6,708 bases of DNA from Prevotellaceae bacterium UBA4336 (GTDB taxonomy: Bacteria > Bacteroidota > Bacteroidia > Bacteroidales > Bacteroidaceae). The stretch lies in assembly GCA_002394305.1 (NCBI GenBank), contig DGTM01000054.1, positions 1 through 6,708 of the forward strand, written 5' to 3'. The position numbers and the translations under genes were made by a program. This document shows, in pieces, positions 1-5,225 of this stretch. Position 1 is the first letter of the stretch, and each line of letters opens with the position of its first letter. A model generated the notes under the pieces. It had not been told where the DNA came from. It saw only the letters and a list, made by a program, of their open reading frames with translations, and made no database searches.

Positions 1-249
1 TGTGCCAATTTTGACACACCCTCGTGGAGGTACTGGAGTACCCCCACGGGGGTACTGGCGGCAGCACTTGTATGTTCCGGCAACGAGTCTGCATGCGTCT
101 GGTGACGTGGCGGCATGAGTGCCGCTCCCGAACTCCCATTTTTGTGCTTTTGGGGTGTCATAACGTCCTTGTTCATGGTAGGTAACTGTTAAATTATCTT
201 AAAAGTAAGCCTTTTGGCCCTGTTTGGATGCTTTTTCCTGAAAGGTGTG
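1..249. other. Non-coding region upstream of the operon promoter
   Basis: I see no convincing gene here. The two plus-strand frames open from the left edge close at about positions 108 and 118 and read as low-complexity, repeat-derived peptide. Bases 1 to about 130 are GC-rich and hold compact inverted repeats (1-18, 24-47, 37-56, 110-125). From about 180 the sequence becomes AT-richer toward the promoter. The 110-125 hairpin (GCGGCA/TGCCGC, loop TGAG) is followed only 13 bases later by a short T run, so it is a poor match to an intrinsic terminator. In many Bacteroidales the rpoBC cluster lies upstream of rpsL, but none of it is visible in this window. Confidence 0.6.
24..58. repeat. Overlapping palindromic repeat with a 22-bp period
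   Basis: The octamer GGTACTGG occurs at 29-36 and again at 51-58, giving a 22-bp period with a diverged copy of the flanking bases. Two hairpins share one arm. The first pairs 24-34 with 37-47, 11 positions with one A/C mismatch. The second pairs 37-45 with 48-56, nine perfect pairs AGTACCCCC/GGGGGTACT. They cannot form together because both use 37-45. This may be a remnant of an intergenic palindromic repeat family or a switchable structure in the upstream gene's transcript. No T run follows, so it is not an ordinary intrinsic terminator. Confidence 0.6.
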
Positions 250-280
250 ATTGCCGTTTCGATAAAAAGTTGTACCTTTG
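250..280 (+). promoter_or_regulatory. Bacteroidota-type promoter of the rpsL operon
   Basis: The -7 box TACCTTTG at 273-280 matches the Bacteroidota consensus TAnnTTTG exactly. A -33 box ATTG at 250-253 matches TTTG in three of four positions, and the spacer is exactly 19 bp. Transcription would start near 285-290, giving a leader of about 75 nt before the rpsL ATG at 363. The position just upstream of the first gene of a ribosomal operon supports the call. The start site itself is inferred. Confidence 0.85.
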
Positions 281-286
281 CACCCC

Positions 287-309
287 GAATGGCCCTTATA
301 GGCTCGTTC
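287..309 (+). promoter_or_regulatory. Hairpin at the predicted 5' end of the operon mRNA
   Basis: Bases 287-294 (GAATGGCC) pair with 301-309 through seven Watson-Crick pairs and one T-G wobble, with T304 bulged and a six-base loop at 295-300. The predicted transcription start lies at or next to its first base, so the mRNA could begin with this stem. Possible roles are protection of the 5' end from decay or a binding site for a regulator. Bases 310-362 that follow are almost entirely A, T and C and look unstructured. Confidence 0.4.
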
Positions 310-347
310 TCCGCATATATCGACAATAATACATAATATATAATAAT

Positions 348-362
348 AAAAAACAAAAAACA
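348..362 (+). promoter_or_regulatory. A/C-only translation-initiation tract of rpsL
   Basis: The 15 bases before the rpsL ATG contain only A and C, with no purine-rich Shine-Dalgarno core. Bacteroidota generally start translation without anti-SD pairing and favour A-rich, unstructured upstream sequence, so this is probably the effective ribosome-loading element. Similar tracts precede rpsG and rpsJ. Confidence 0.55.
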
Positions 363-746
363 ATGCCTACAATTCAACAACTCGTAAGAAAAGGCCGTAC
401 GGTGTTGGTAGACAAGAGCAAGAGCCCCGCTCTGGACAACTGTCCCCAGCGTCGCGGCGTCTGTGTCCGTGTTTACACCACAACACCTAAGAAGCCTAAT
501 TCCGCGATGCGCAAGGTCGCTCGTGTGCGTCTGACAAACTCAAAAGAAGTGAACAGCTACATTCCCGGAGAAGGTCACAACCTGCAGGAACACAGCATCG
601 TTCTGGTTCGTGGCGGTCGTGTAAAGGACCTGCCCGGTGTACGTTATCACATCGTTCGCGGTACACTCGATACCGCCGGCGTGGCAAACCGCACGCAGCG
701 TCGCTCGAAGTACGGCGCAAAGCGTCCCAAAGCTGCAAAGAAGTAA
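363..746 (+). CDS. rpsL: 30S ribosomal protein S12 (uS12)
   Basis: S12 lies at the decoding centre of the 30S subunit and takes part in checking codon-anticodon pairing. The 127-residue product is close to the 124 of E. coli and aligns along its length. The hallmark loop PKKPNSAMRK spans 42-51, GEGHNLQEHS spans 69-78, and RGGRVKDLPGVRYH spans 83-96. K43 and K88 (K42 and K87 in mature E. coli numbering) are wild type, so there is no sign of the classic streptomycin-resistance substitutions at those two positions. D89 is the residue that RimO methylthiolates in other bacteria. The ATG at 363 gives the conserved N-terminus MPTIQQLVRK. It is the first gene of the operon, downstream of the 250-280 promoter. 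A 99-bp spacer separates it from rpsG. Confidence 0.98.
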   Translation: MPTIQQLVRKGRTVLVDKSKSPALDNCPQRRGVCVRVYTTTPKKPNSAMRKVARVRLTNSKEVNSYIPGEGHNLQEHSIVLVRGGRVKDLPGVRYHIVRGTLDTAGVANRTQRRSKYGAKRPKAAKK

Positions 747-845
747 TCATTAACCGTTTTGGCTTGTAACTAAGGTTGAGTAAATGCCCCAGAGGGGACG
801 TTGAAGAACACGAAAGGACAACCCCGAACAAAAAACAAACAAAAC
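747..845 (+). promoter_or_regulatory. Long rpsL-rpsG spacer, candidate S7 control region
   Basis: This 99-bp gap is far longer than the 6-37 bp gaps later in the operon. A small hairpin CCCC-AGA-GGGG lies at 787-797. It can be enclosed by a five-pair stem formed by GGTTG at 774-778 and CAACC at 819-823. In E. coli the rpsL-rpsG spacer is of similar size and is where S7 binds to repress rpsG and fusA translation. Transfer of that role here rests on position and size only; the sequence does not obviously resemble the E. coli element. Confidence 0.35.
827..845 (+). promoter_or_regulatory. A/C-only translation-initiation tract of rpsG
   Basis: Nineteen bases containing only A and C run directly up to the rpsG ATG at 846. 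There is no Shine-Dalgarno core at a usable distance; the purine cluster near 813-818 is about 27 bases upstream. The tract helps choose the ATG at 846 over the in-frame TTG at 801, which lies at the edge of the predicted spacer structure and would make the tract coding. Confidence 0.55.
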
Positions 846-1322
846 ATGCGTAAAGCTAAACCAAAAAAGAGAATCATCCTTCCCGATCCTGTCTATGGTG
901 ACGTGAAGGTGTCCAAGTTCGTCAACCATCTGATGTATGACGGCAAGAAGAGCATCTCCTATGAGATTTTTTACAAGGCTCTGGAGATTGTAAAGACTAA
1001 GATGTCCAGCGAGGAGAAGGATTCCCTCACCATCTGGAAGGAAGCCCTCGACAAGATCACACCTCAGGTGGAGGTCAAGAGCCGTCGTATCGGCGGTGCC
1101 ACTTTCCAGGTGCCCACCGAGATCCGTCCCGACCGCAAGGAGAGCATCAGCATGAAGAACATGATTTCCTTCGCACGCAAGCGTGGCGGCAAGACTATGG
1201 CCGACAAGCTGGCTGCCGAGATTATGGACGCATACAATGAACAGGGCGGCGCATTCAAGCGCAAAGAGGACATGCACCGCATGGCCGAGGCTAACCGCGC
1301 ATTCGCTCATTTCCGTTTCTAA
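846..1322 (+). CDS. rpsG: 30S ribosomal protein S7 (uS7)
   Basis: S7 is a primary binding protein that nucleates assembly of the 30S head and lines the mRNA exit and E-site region. The product has 158 residues, a normal length. The N-terminus MRKAKPKKRIILPDP matches the family, and the beta-hairpin segment VEVKSRRIGGATFQVP spans 75-90. ARKRGGKTMA and the C-terminal EDMHRMAEANRAFAHFRF are typical. The ATG at 846 is preferred. An in-frame TTG at 801 would add 15 residues with no counterpart in the family. S7 is the autorepressor of the str operon in E. coli, and the long spacer upstream would suit such a role here. fusA follows after 55 bp. Confidence 0.97.
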   Translation: MRKAKPKKRIILPDPVYGDVKVSKFVNHLMYDGKKSISYEIFYKALEIVKTKMSSEEKDSLTIWKEALDKITPQVEVKSRRIGGATFQVPTEIRPDRKESISMKNMISFARKRGGKTMADKLAAEIMDAYNEQGGAFKRKEDMHRMAEANRAFAHFRF

Positions 1323-1377
1323 CAACTAATTAACCACATCAAACGTTAGAAATTCTCATTAAGATTAGATTGTTAGA

Positions 1378-3495
1378 ATGGCAAAGCAAGATTTACATTT
1401 GACGCGTAACTTCGGTATCATGGCCCATATTGATGCCGGCAAGACAACGACATCCGAGCGTATCCTCTTCTACACCGGTAAGACACACAAGATTGGCGAG
1501 GTGCATGAAGGAGGCGCTACAATGGACTGGATGGAACAAGAGCAGGAGCGTGGCATCACCATCACCTCTGCTGCTACGACAGCCTATTGGACCTATGGAG
1601 GACAGAAGTACAAGTTCAACCTGATCGACACGCCGGGACATGTCGATTTCACCGCTGAGGTGGAGCGCTCCCTGCGTGTGCTCGACGGTGCTGTTGCTAC
1701 CTACTGCGCAGTAGGCGGCGTAGAGCCCCAGTCCGAGACTGTATGGCGCCAGGCCGACAAGTACAATGTTCCCCGCATGGGCTACGTCAACAAGATGGAC
1801 CGCTCCGGCGCTGACTTCTTCGAGGTTGTCCGCCAGATGAAGGACGTCCTGGGTGCCAACCCTGTTGTCCTCGCTGTGCCCATCGGCGCAGAGGAGAACT
1901 TCAAGGGCATCGTCGACCTGCTCAGGATGAAGGCTATCCTGTGGCACGACGAGACGATGGGCGCTGAGTACGACGTGGAAGATATTCCTGCCGACATGAA
2001 GGACGAGTGCGACGAATGGCGTGCCAAACTCGTGGAGGCTGCCGCAGAGCAGGACGAGGCTCTGATGGAGAAGTACTTTGAGGACCCTGAGTCTGTTACG
2101 ACCGAGGAAATCATCGCCGCTATCCGTAAGGGTACCCTTGCCCTGAACATCGTGCCCATGACATGCGGCTCTTCCTTCAAGAACAAAGGCGTACAGACTT
2201 TGCTCGACTACGTCTGCATGTTCCTGCCCTCTCCTCTCGATACACCTGCCATCGAGGGCGTCAACCCCACAACAGGCGAGACAGAGACGCGTAAGCCCGA
2301 TGAGGACGAAAAGACCGCTGCACTGGCATTCAAGATTGCAACCGACCCGTATGTAGGTCGTCTGACCTTCTTCCGCGTCTACAGCGGTAAGGTAGAGGCC
2401 GGCTCTTATATCTATAATGTGCGCTCCGGCAAGAAGGAACGCGTGAGCCGTCTGTTCCAGATGCACTCCAACCATCAGAACCCTGTTGACTGCATCAGCG
2501 CCGGTGACATCGGTGCCGGTGTCGGCTTCAAGGATATTCACACAGGTGATACCCTCACCGACGAGGATGCACCCATCACACTCGAGTCGATGGACTTCCC
2601 CGATCCCGTTATCGGCATTGCTGTGGAGCCCAAGACTCAGAAGGACCTCGACAAACTGAGCAACGGCCTCGCCAAGCTCGCCGAAGAGGACCCGACCTTC
2701 ACCGTCCACACCGACGAACAGAGCGGTCAGACCGTCATCAGCGGTATGGGTGAGCTTCACCTCGATATCATCATCGACCGTCTGAAGCGCGAGTTCAAGG
2801 TAGAGTGCAACCAGGGCAAGCCTCAGGTGAACTACAAGGAAGCCATCACAACCACTGTCAACCATCGCGAGGTTTACAAGAAGCAGTCCGGCGGTCGCGG
2901 TAAGTTTGCCGACATCATCGTCAATGTCGGTCCCGTGGACGAAGACTACACACAGGGTGGCTTGCAGTTCATCAACAGCGTTACAGGTGGTAACATTCCT
3001 AAGGAATTCATCCCCAGCGTCCAGAAGGGCTTCGAGGCAGCCATGAAGAATGGTGTGCTCGGCGGCTTCCCCATGGACAGTCTGAAGGTGGAACTTGTGG
3101 ATGGCAGCTTCCATCCCGTCGACTCCGACCAGCTCTCGTTCGAGCTTGCCGCTCAGATGGCATACAAGGCATGCTGCGCTAAGGCAAAGCCCGTCCTCAT
3201 GGAGCCCATCATGAAGCTTGAGGTGGTTACACCGGAAGAGAACATGGGTGACGTGATAGGCGACCTCAACAAGCGCCGTGGTCAGGTGGAAGGTATGGAT
3301 TCTACACGTACCGGCGCCCGCTTGGTAAAGGCAATGGTTCCCCTGGCAGAGATGTTCGGCTACGTGACGGCTCTGCGCACCATCACCTCCGGCCGCGCTA
3401 CCAGCTCCATGACCTACGACCACCATGCTCCCGTCAGCTCCGGTATCGCAAGAGCCGTGCTCGAGGAGATCAAAGGTCGTGTAGACCTTGTATAA
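1378..3495 (+). CDS. fusA: Translation elongation factor G (EF-G)
   Basis: EF-G is the cytosolic GTPase that drives tRNA-mRNA translocation and, with RRF, ribosome recycling. The 705-residue product is full length with the usual five domains. The GTPase motifs are intact: G1 AHIDAGKTT 16-24, switch I ERGITI 57-62 with T61, G3 DTPGH 84-88 with catalytic H88, G4 NKMD 138-141, and G5 CGSS 263-266. Domain IV carries H579 in GSFHPVDS, equivalent to the tip histidine important for translocation. Domain V contains PEENMGDVIGDLNKRRG and ends normally. Codon use is strongly biased; Leu TTA/CTA and Ser TCA are nearly absent, as expected for very high expression. It lies 55 bp after rpsG. No tuf gene follows, unlike the E. 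coli str operon; rpsJ comes next after 126 bp. Bacteroidota often carry a second EF-G paralogue elsewhere, but this context indicates the housekeeping copy. Confidence 0.98.
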   Translation: MAKQDLHLTRNFGIMAHIDAGKTTTSERILFYTGKTHKIGEVHEGGATMDWMEQEQERGITITSAATTAYWTYGGQKYKFNLIDTPGHVDFTAEVERSLRVLDGAVATYCAVGGVEPQSETVWRQADKYNVPRMGYVNKMDRSGADFFEVVRQMKDVLGANPVVLAVPIGAEENFKGIVDLLRMKAILWHDETMGAEYDVEDIPADMKDECDEWRAKLVEAAAEQDEALMEKYFEDPESVTTEEIIAAIRKGTLALNIVPMTCGSSFKNKGVQTLLDYVCMFLPSPLDTPAIEGVNPTTGETETRKPDEDEKTAALAFKIATDPYVGRLTFFRVYSGKVEAGSYIYNVRSGKKERVSRLFQMHSNHQNPVDCISAGDIGAGVGFKDIHTGDTLTDEDAPITLESMDFPDPVIGIAVEPKTQKDLDKLSNGLAKLAEEDPTFTVHTDEQSGQTVISGMGELHLDIIIDRLKREFKVECNQGKPQVNYKEAITTTVNHREVYKKQSGGRGKFADIIVNVGPVDEDYTQGGLQFINSVTGGNIPKEFIPSVQKGFEAAMKNGVLGGFPMDSLKVELVDGSFHPVDSDQLSFELAAQMAYKACCAKAKPVLMEPIMKLEVVTPEENMGDVIGDLNKRRGQVEGMDSTRTGARLVKAMVPLAEMFGYVTALRTITSGRATSSMTYDHHAPVSSGIARAVLEEIKGRVDLV

Positions 3496-3508
3496 TATAT
3501 ATATTATA
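3491..3508. repeat. Perfect 18-bp AT palindrome over the fusA stop codon
   Basis: Bases 3491-3508 consist only of A and T and equal their own reverse complement. The fusA stop TAA (3493-3495) is inside. The AT-rich run continues to about 3523. It could form a weak RNA stem or be a site of easy DNA melting. It is not a Bacteroidota promoter, since no TAnnTTTG box is present. Confidence 0.6.
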
Positions 3509-3532
3509 ATGTATAGTATATAAGAACAGCAA

Positions 3533-3590
3533 TAAAGGATAAGGTCAGCCGCAAGCATATGACTCTTTGCGGTTGATACCTTATCCCTTA
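3533..3590 (+). promoter_or_regulatory. Strong hairpin in the rpsJ leader
   Basis: The outer stem pairs GGATAAGGT (3537-3545) with ACCTTATCC (3578-3586), nine perfect pairs. Three further pairs lie outside a single mismatch (3533-3535 with 3588-3590). The inner stem pairs 3546-3554 with 3567-3575, eight Watson-Crick pairs and one G-T wobble, with bases 3576-3577 bulged. A further wobble pair (3555-3566) leaves a loop of about ten bases at 3556-3565. No T run follows, so it is not a standard terminator. It sits just before the first S10-operon gene, where E. coli places the L4-responsive leader. Alternatives are an RNase processing site or an mRNA stabiliser between the fusA and rpsJ segments. 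Confidence 0.65.
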
Positions 3591-3597
3591 CGAAAAG

Positions 3598-3621
3598 ACA
3601 AACAAAACAACAAACAAAACA
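3598..3621 (+). promoter_or_regulatory. A/C-only translation-initiation tract of rpsJ
   Basis: Twenty-four bases of only A and C, made of repeated CAAA-type units, separate the rpsJ hairpin from the ATG at 3622. It is the longest of the three such tracts in the window. No Shine-Dalgarno sequence is present. The tract probably keeps the start site open just downstream of a stable stem. Confidence 0.55.
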
Positions 3622-3927
3622 ATGAGTCCAAAAATCAGAATCAAACTGAAGTCTTACGACCACAACCTGGTAGACAAGTCTGCCGAGAAAATCGTAAAGA
3701 CCGTGAAGGAGACAGGTGCTGTAGTAAGCGGTCCTATCCCCCTGCCCACACACAAGAGAATTTTCACCGTCAATCGCTCGACCTTCGTCAACAAAAAGAG
3801 CCGCGAGCAGTTCGAACTGAGCAGCTACAAGCGTCTTGTCGACATCCACAGCTCAAGCGAGAAGACCATCGATGCCCTCATGAAGCTCGAGCTTCCCAGC
3901 GGCGTGGAAGTAGAAATCAAAGTGTAA
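3622..3927 (+). CDS. rpsJ: 30S ribosomal protein S10 / antitermination factor NusE (uS10)
   Basis: S10 binds the 30S head and, as NusE, pairs with NusB in transcription antitermination and contacts NusG to couple transcription with translation. The product has 101 residues, the normal length. It shows the family order: KIRIKLKSYDHNLVD near the start, GPIPLPTHKRIFTVNRS as the ribosome-inserted loop region from about residue 37, and KKSREQFELSSYKRLVDI in the second half. The ATG at 3622 follows the A/C-only tract and gives the conserved N-terminus. The 126-bp spacer upstream is the longest within the operon and carries a strong hairpin. rplC follows after 33 bp. Confidence 0.98.
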   Translation: MSPKIRIKLKSYDHNLVDKSAEKIVKTVKETGAVVSGPIPLPTHKRIFTVNRSTFVNKKSREQFELSSYKRLVDIHSSSEKTIDALMKLELPSGVEVEIKV

Positions 3928-3960
3928 TCAAATATTGTTTAATCATTTAGAATAACAGAA

Positions 3961-4578
3961 ATGCCAGGATTATTAGGAAAGAAAATCGGAATGACTTCCG
4001 TTTTCAGTGCCGAGGGTAAGAATGTACCATGCACTGTTATCGAATTGGGTCCTTGTGTTGTTACTCAAATCAAAAGCGAAGAGAAGGATGGCTACAATGC
4101 CGTCCAGCTCGGCTTCGAAGAGGCTAAGGAGAAGAACACCACTGCTCCTCTCATGGGCCACTTCAAGAAGGCAGGAGTAACTCCCAAGAGACACTTGGCC
4201 GAGTTCACAGGTTTCGAACAGGAACTGAATCTGGGTGACACCATCACCGTAGACCTGTTCGCAGACAGCTCTTTCGTCGACGTCATCGCAACCTCCAAGG
4301 GTCGCGGTTTCCAGGGTGTTGTAAAGCGTCATGGCTTCGGTGGCGTAGGTCAGACGACTCACGGTCAGGACGACCGTCTGCGCAAGCCCGGTTCTATCGG
4401 CGCATGTTCTTACCCCGCTAAGGTGTTCAAGGGTATGCGCATGGGCGGCCAGATGGGATGCAACCGTGTGACTACACACAATCTGCAAGTGTTAAAGGTA
4501 ATTCCTGAACACAACCTCCTTCTCATCAAGGGTAGTGTTCCAGGATTCAAAGGTTCAATCGTAAGCGTTATCAAGTAA
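3961..4578 (+). CDS. rplC: 50S ribosomal protein L3 (uL3)
   Basis: L3 is an early-assembly 50S protein whose long internal loop reaches toward the peptidyl transferase centre. The product has 205 residues, a normal bacterial length. The N-terminus LLGKKIGMTSVF is typical. Family segments include SKGRGFQGVVKRHGF, THGQDDRLRKPGSIG and KVFKGMRMGGQMG, ending in LLLIKGSVPGFKGS. In the segment GSIGACSYPAKVFKG the position matching E. coli Gln150, which PrmB methylates, is S150. That modification therefore should not occur here; similar sequence is, from memory, usual in Bacteroidota. The stop overlaps the rplD start (TAATG), which suggests translational coupling. Confidence 0.98.
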   Translation: MPGLLGKKIGMTSVFSAEGKNVPCTVIELGPCVVTQIKSEEKDGYNAVQLGFEEAKEKNTTAPLMGHFKKAGVTPKRHLAEFTGFEQELNLGDTITVDLFADSSFVDVIATSKGRGFQGVVKRHGFGGVGQTTHGQDDRLRKPGSIGACSYPAKVFKGMRMGGQMGCNRVTTHNLQVLKVIPEHNLLLIKGSVPGFKGSIVSVIK

Positions 4579-4580
4579 TG
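4576..4580 (+). other. TAATG stop-start overlap of rplC and rplD
   Basis: The last base of the rplC stop codon is the first base of the rplD ATG. This is the only gene overlap in the window and the usual signature of termination-reinitiation coupling, which would keep L3 and L4 output matched. No initiation tract like those of rpsL, rpsG and rpsJ is present. Confidence 0.85.
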
Positions 4581-5207
4581 GAATTAAGTGTATTAAATAT
4601 CAAAGGTCAGGAGACTGGACGTAAGGTCGCTCTCAATGATGCCATTTACGCTATTGAGCCCAACGACCACGCCATCTATCTCGACGTGAAGCTCATCATG
4701 GCTAACCAGCGTCAGGGAACAGCTAAGTCTAAGGAAAGAAGCGAAGTCAGTGGCTCAACACGCAAGCTCGGCCGTCAGAAAGGCGGTGGCGGTGCTCGTC
4801 GCGGTGACATCAACTCTCCCGTACTCGTTGGCGGTGGCCGTGTATTCGGTCCCAAGCCTCGCGACTATAGTTTCAAACTCAACAAGAAGGTTCGTCAGCT
4901 TGCTCGTAGGTCTGCCCTCGCATACAAAGCTCAGGAGAATGCCCTGGTCGTTGTGGAGGACTTCTCTTTCGAGGCTCCCAAGACGAAAGCAATGATTGAA
5001 ATCTTAAATAATCTTAAAGTTTCAGGCAAGAAGACCCTCTTTGTTTTGCCAGGTGCAGATAAAGTCGTATATTTGTCAGCTCGAAACATCGAACGCGTCA
5101 AGGTTATGCCTGCAAACGCACTCAACACCTATCGGGTTTTGGATGCCGATGTCATGGTTGTGGCTGAGAGCGCTCTCGCTGTAATCGATGGAAACTTAAC
5201 CAAATAA
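4578..5207 (+). CDS. rplD: 50S ribosomal protein L4 (uL4)
   Basis: L4 helps form the constriction of the peptide exit tunnel. In E. coli it also represses the S10 operon through the rpsJ leader and modulates RNase E. The product has 209 residues, a normal length. The extended tunnel loop spans about 55-95, with RQKGGGGARRG at 66-76. K68 aligns with E. coli K63, a macrolide-resistance site, and is unchanged. The second half holds EDFSFEAPKTKAM and LSARNIERVKV, as in other L4 proteins. The start overlaps the rplC stop by one base. Codon use from about 4990 to 5120 becomes AT-rich (TTA, TTG, TTT, TCA, CGA), unlike the rest of the operon, and this stretch contains a promoter-like sequence at 5045-5075. 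Confidence 0.98.
   Translation: MELSVLNIKGQETGRKVALNDAIYAIEPNDHAIYLDVKLIMANQRQGTAKSKERSEVSGSTRKLGRQKGGGGARRGDINSPVLVGGGRVFGPKPRDYSFKLNKKVRQLARRSALAYKAQENALVVVEDFSFEAPKTKAMIEILNNLKVSGKKTLFVLPGADKVVYLSARNIERVKVMPANALNTYRVLDADVMVVAESALAVIDGNLTK
5045..5075 (+). promoter_or_regulatory. Candidate internal promoter inside rplD
   Basis: A TTTG -33 box at 5045-5048 and a TATATTTG -7 box at 5068-5075 are separated by exactly 19 bp. Both match the Bacteroidota consensus at every defined base, better than the promoter at 250-280. Transcription would start near 5082, about 140 bases before rplW, and could feed rplW, rplB, rpsS and rplV. The surrounding rplD codons are unusually AT-rich. No expression evidence can be drawn from the sequence. 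Confidence 0.5.
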
Positions 5208-5225
5208 GTAGCCGAAATACAGAAT

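Noticed and set aside
1..18. Imperfect palindrome TGTGCCA-ATTT-TGACACA at the left edge
   Set aside because: Seven-base arms with one mismatch, cut by the window edge; too short to assign as an operator or element end.
110..125. Hairpin GCGGCA-TGAG-TGCCGC as terminator of an upstream gene
   Set aside because: The stem is only six pairs and the nearest T run is 13 bases away, so it does not fit an intrinsic terminator; no upstream gene end is visible.
189..380. 63-codon minus-strand reading frame across the rpsL promoter and leader
   Set aside because: It overlaps the promoter, leader and rpsL start on the opposite strand, and its hydrophobic, AT-driven composition gives no recognisable protein.
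801..1322. Longer S7 starting at the TTG at 801
   Set aside because: The extra 15 residues have no match in the S7 family and would be encoded by the A/C-only tract. The ATG at 846 gives the conserved N-terminus.
1369..1401. Promoter-like ATTG-N21-TACATTTG across the fusA start
   Set aside because: The -7 box is perfect but the -33 box is imperfect and the spacing long. A transcript would start inside fusA and could not make EF-G. AT-rich early codons are common for easy initiation.
2901..2908. TAAGTTTG, a -7-like box inside fusA
   Set aside because: No TTTG-like -33 box lies at 19-21 bases upstream. It encodes conserved EF-G residues.
1393..3849. Open reading frame of 818 codons on the minus strand, antisense to fusA and the start of rpsJ
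   Set aside because: It lies in exact codon register with fusA and rpsJ, so it stays open simply because those genes nearly lack TTA, CTA and TCA codons. Its product is low-complexity Leu/Val/His/Cys-rich sequence that I do not recognise, and it crosses an AT-rich spacer. Codon bias explains it.
5166..5177. 12-bp perfect palindrome GAGAGCGCTCTC in rplD
   Set aside because: It lies fully in coding sequence for common L4 residues with no loop or T run; a short palindrome of this size is likely chance.
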